NCBI GenBank assembly: GCA_945888895.1
Contig: CAMDAY010000033.1
Location: 1-13,727, forward strand
Source of the DNA: Dehalococcoides mccartyi
Lineage (GTDB): Bacteria > Chloroflexota > Dehalococcoidia > UBA2979
Length of the DNA stretch: 13,727 nt
Direction: 5' to 3'
Part shown: piece after piece, positions 12,035 through 13,727 of the stretch
Layout of the letters: each line of letters begins with the position of its first letter
Position numbering within the stretch: the stretch's first letter is position 1
Position numbers and translations under genes: made by a program
The notes under the pieces: generated by a model
What the model saw: only the letters and a program-made list of their open reading frames with translations
What the model was told of the DNA's origin: nothing
The model's database searches: none

Positions 12035-12319
12035 GCACCGAGGCGCATCGCGGGGCGGCCCATCCCCCTGCCCCCTTCCCTGCGCGGGAAGGGGGAATGA
12101 AGTCCAAAGGGCTTCGCCCTTTGAGGAACCCGCTCTTCGGATGCGTATCCGACGATGCGTCCGGCGACTGTCCGAATCACTCGTACCGACATGGCGTGGC
12201 CACCCCGAGTTCCGCCGGGAGTGTGAGGGGCGCAGCTCCTCACGCTTGGTTCCTCTTCGTCAGAATCCCTCCCGCGCCGGGGGGGCAGGGGTGGGCCGCC
12301 CCACGCTGCGCCTCGATGC
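12035..12319. repeat. Imperfect inverted-repeat intergenic element with several hairpins
   Basis: This fills most of the 376-nt gene-free gap between hisI and hisF. The left arm (12035-12075) and the right arm (12319-12281, read on the minus strand) match at about 35 of 41 positions, sharing CGAGGCGCA and GGGGCGGCCCA. Inside are further hairpins: CCCCCTTCCC/GGGAAGGGGG (12071-12095, 10 bp), CAAAGGGC/GCCCTTTG (12105-12123, 8 bp), CGGAT/ATCCG (12138-12151), and GTGAGGGGC/GCTCCTCAC (12223-12243, 9 bp with one G-T). No ORF is convincing. It may be a MITE-like or REP-like chromosomal repeat, two inverted copies of a smaller palindromic unit, or a bidirectional terminator zone. The flanks 11982-12034 and 12320-12357 show nothing recognisable. 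Confidence 0.65.
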
Positions 12320-12357
12320 CTACAGAAGCACGGGGAGACCGCGCCTCGCCCCGCGAG

Positions 12358-13128
12358 CTATACGGGCGCGACGGGGCGCACGGGCACGCCGCGCGAGTCG
12401 AGGTAGTGCTTCAGGTCGGGGATCGTGATCGTCCCGAAGTGGAACACCGACGCGGCGAGCACGGCGTCCGCCCCGCCCTCGGTCAGCGCGTCGTACATGT
12501 GCTCCACGGTGCCCGCACCGCCCGAGGCGATCACCGGCACGTGGACGGCCTCGCGCACCGCGCGCAGCAGCGGCAGGTCGTACCCCCGCTGGTGGCCGTC
12601 GGTGTCCATCGATGTGACGAGGAGCTCGCCGGCGCCGCGCTCCGCTGCCTCGCTCGCCCATTCGATCGCATCGCGGCCCGTGTCGGTGCGGCCGCCGTGC
12701 GTGAAGACGCGCCACTTCCCATCGCCGACGCGGCGCGCATCGATGGCGACGACGATGCACTGCGACCCGAAGCTGTGCGCACCCTCACCGATCAGCGCGG
12801 GGCGCTCGACGGCGGCGGTGTTCATCGACACCTTGTCCGCCCCGGCCTCCAGCATCAGGCGCACGTCGCCCGTCTGGCGCACGCCGCCGCCCACAGTCAG
12901 CGGGATGAACACCTGGTCCGCCGTGTTGCGGATCACGTCGTACACGCTCGTCCGCGCGTCGGACGACGCCGTGATGTCGAGGAACACGAGCTCGTCGGCG
13001 CCGGCCGCGTCGTACTTGCGCGCCAGCTCGACGGGATCGCCCGCGTCGCGCAGCTCGACGAACGAGACGCCCTTCACGACACGCCCGTTGTCGACGTCGA
13101 AGCAGGGAATGATGCGCTTCGTCAGCAT
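12358..13128 (-). CDS. hisF: Imidazole glycerol phosphate synthase, cyclase subunit HisF
   Basis: Cyclase half of the HisF-HisH complex: it uses ammonia delivered by HisH to convert PRFAR to imidazole glycerol phosphate and AICAR. The 256-residue TIM barrel starts MLTKRIIPCFDVDNGRVVKG with catalytic D11, and has D130 in VVAIDAR (127-132), the phosphate-binding loops VGGGVR (79-84) and ASGGAG (201-206), and TSMDTDGH (172-179). Length is normal. GAGG precedes the ATG at 13128, which lies 4 nt after the hisA stop, so hisA-hisF is one operon. hisH is not in the window. The downstream side is the inverted-repeat element. Confidence 0.97.
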   Translation of the reverse strand: MLTKRIIPCFDVDNGRVVKGVSFVELRDAGDPVELARKYDAAGADELVFLDITASSDARTSVYDVIRNTADQVFIPLTVGGGVRQTGDVRLMLEAGADKVSMNTAAVERPALIGEGAHSFGSQCIVVAIDARRVGDGKWRVFTHGGRTDTGRDAIEWASEAAERGAGELLVTSMDTDGHQRGYDLPLLRAVREAVHVPVIASGGAGTVEHMYDALTEGGADAVLAASVFHFGTITIPDLKHYLDSRGVPVRPVAPV

Positions 13129-13132
13129 GTCG

Positions 13133-13727
13133 CTATCCTCGCGCGCCGGGCACGGTCGCCAGCGCATCCTCGAGGTCCACGTCCCCGGTGTAGATCGCGC
13201 GCCCCACGATCGCGCCCTCGACGCCGCACTCCGCGAGGCGCACGAGGTCCTCGACGCTGCCGACGCCGCCCGCCGCGATGACCGGGATGCCGAGGTCGCG
13301 CGTGATGCGCTCGTACATCGCGAAGTTCGGACCGTCGTGCACGCCGTCGCGCGAAATATCGGTGTAGACGACACGCTGCACGCCGAGGTCGCGCAGCTGC
13401 TCGATGAACGCCACTGCGTCGAGGTCAGTCGCCTCGACCCAGCCCTCCAGCGCGACGCGGCCGTCGCGCGCGTCAACGGAGACGATCAGCCGGTCGTTGG
13501 CGAAGGCGATCGCCTCGCGCAGCAACTCCGGATCCTTCACCGCCGCCGTGCCCATGACGATGCGGTCGAGGCCCGCCTCGAGCGTCGCCTGGATCACATC
13601 CATCGTGCGCATGCCGCCGCCGGTTTGCACCGGCACGTCCAGCGACTGCGAGATGCGGCGCACGATCGCCGCGTTCGCCTGCGCGCCGTCACGCGCGCCA
13701 TCGAGGTCAACGACGTGGATGCGCCGC
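13133..13727 (-). CDS. hisA: ProFAR isomerase HisA, 5' end cut by window edge
   Basis: Isomerises ProFAR to PRFAR, the step before HisF, in a TIM barrel related to HisF. The visible 197 or so residues start inside the first barrel repeat with HVVDLDGARDG, followed by VPVQTGGGMRT, IVMGTAAVKDP, VSVDARDG, YTDISRDG with the second catalytic Asp region, PVIAAGGVGS and GAIVGRAIYTG near the end. The family is about 240 residues, so roughly 40 N-terminal residues lie beyond the right edge, including the first catalytic Asp. It ends 4 nt before hisF. No oddity is seen in the visible part. Confidence 0.95.
   Translation of the reverse strand, partial: RRIHVVDLDGARDGAQANAAIVRRISQSLDVPVQTGGGMRTMDVIQATLEAGLDRIVMGTAAVKDPELLREAIAFANDRLIVSVDARDGRVALEGWVEATDLDAVAFIEQLRDLGVQRVVYTDISRDGVHDGPNFAMYERITRDLGIPVIAAGGVGSVEDLVRLAECGVEGAIVGRAIYTGDVDLEDALATVPGARG

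Noticed and set aside
12097..13281. A 394-codon plus-strand frame across the repeat, hisF and part of hisA
   Set aside because: It begins inside the hairpin-rich repeat and runs antisense to HisF and HisA with Arg/Ala/Val-biased composition and no recognisable domain.
1..13727. Defence island, prophage, insertion sequence or tRNA-associated integration site
   Set aside because: I found no transposase, integrase, recombinase, toxin-antitoxin pair, tRNA or CRISPR array on either strand; gene content is housekeeping with few accessory genes.

Overview
The window is high-GC bacterial chromosome carrying ordinary housekeeping genes plus a few accessory ones. My best guess for the source is a Chloroflexota-like (Dehalococcoidia-type) bacterium, held with moderate confidence. 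The clues are a single-chain glycyl-tRNA synthetase, a PII-like cyclic-di-AMP receptor (DarA/PstA), paired FmdB zinc ribbons, the L21-L27-L31-DUF1385 gene order, a lipoprotein cupredoxin, and GC-rich intergenic palindromes. No rRNA, tRNA or other decisive taxonomic marker is present.

Layout, left to right. 1-1138 (minus): glycyl-tRNA synthetase, cut by the left edge, with a good divergent promoter. 1328-1800 (plus): an unlisted 39-residue membrane ORF whose stop overlaps an ATG of darA as ATGA. 1822-5196 (minus): a co-directional block of rnhB, yraN, two fmdB-type zinc-ribbon genes and a tandem HD-domain phosphohydrolase-like protein. The second fmdB gene appears to start at ACG. 5483-7462 (plus): ftsH, divergent from rnhB. 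7489-8349 (minus): a DedA-family membrane protein. 8425-10312 (plus): rplU, rpmA, rpmE, a strong intrinsic terminator, then a DUF1385 membrane protein. 10410-11381 (minus): a cupredoxin lipoprotein followed by a CopD-like membrane protein. 11565-11981 (plus): hisI. 11982-12357: a gene-free stretch dominated by an imperfect inverted-repeat element full of hairpins. 12358-13727 (minus): hisF and hisA, with hisA cut by the right edge.

How the genes fit together. hisA, hisF and hisI supply three histidine-biosynthesis steps: HisI opens the phosphoribosyl-AMP ring, HisA isomerises ProFAR, and HisF makes the imidazole ring with HisH, which is not in the window. The ribosomal genes form a small L21/L27/L31 cluster. 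RnhB and YraN overlap by ATGA, a common nucleic-acid maintenance pair. FtsH, DedA and DUF1385 are envelope proteins. The cupredoxin and CopD-like protein look like a small copper-handling or electron-transfer pair at the outer face of the membrane.

I see no defence system, CRISPR array, prophage or transposase. The least explained items are the small ORF coupled to darA, the apparent ACG start, the tandem HD protein whose two domains lose different motifs, the Gln-for-Met cupredoxin, the HisI metal-site variant, and the inverted-repeat element near 12 kb.
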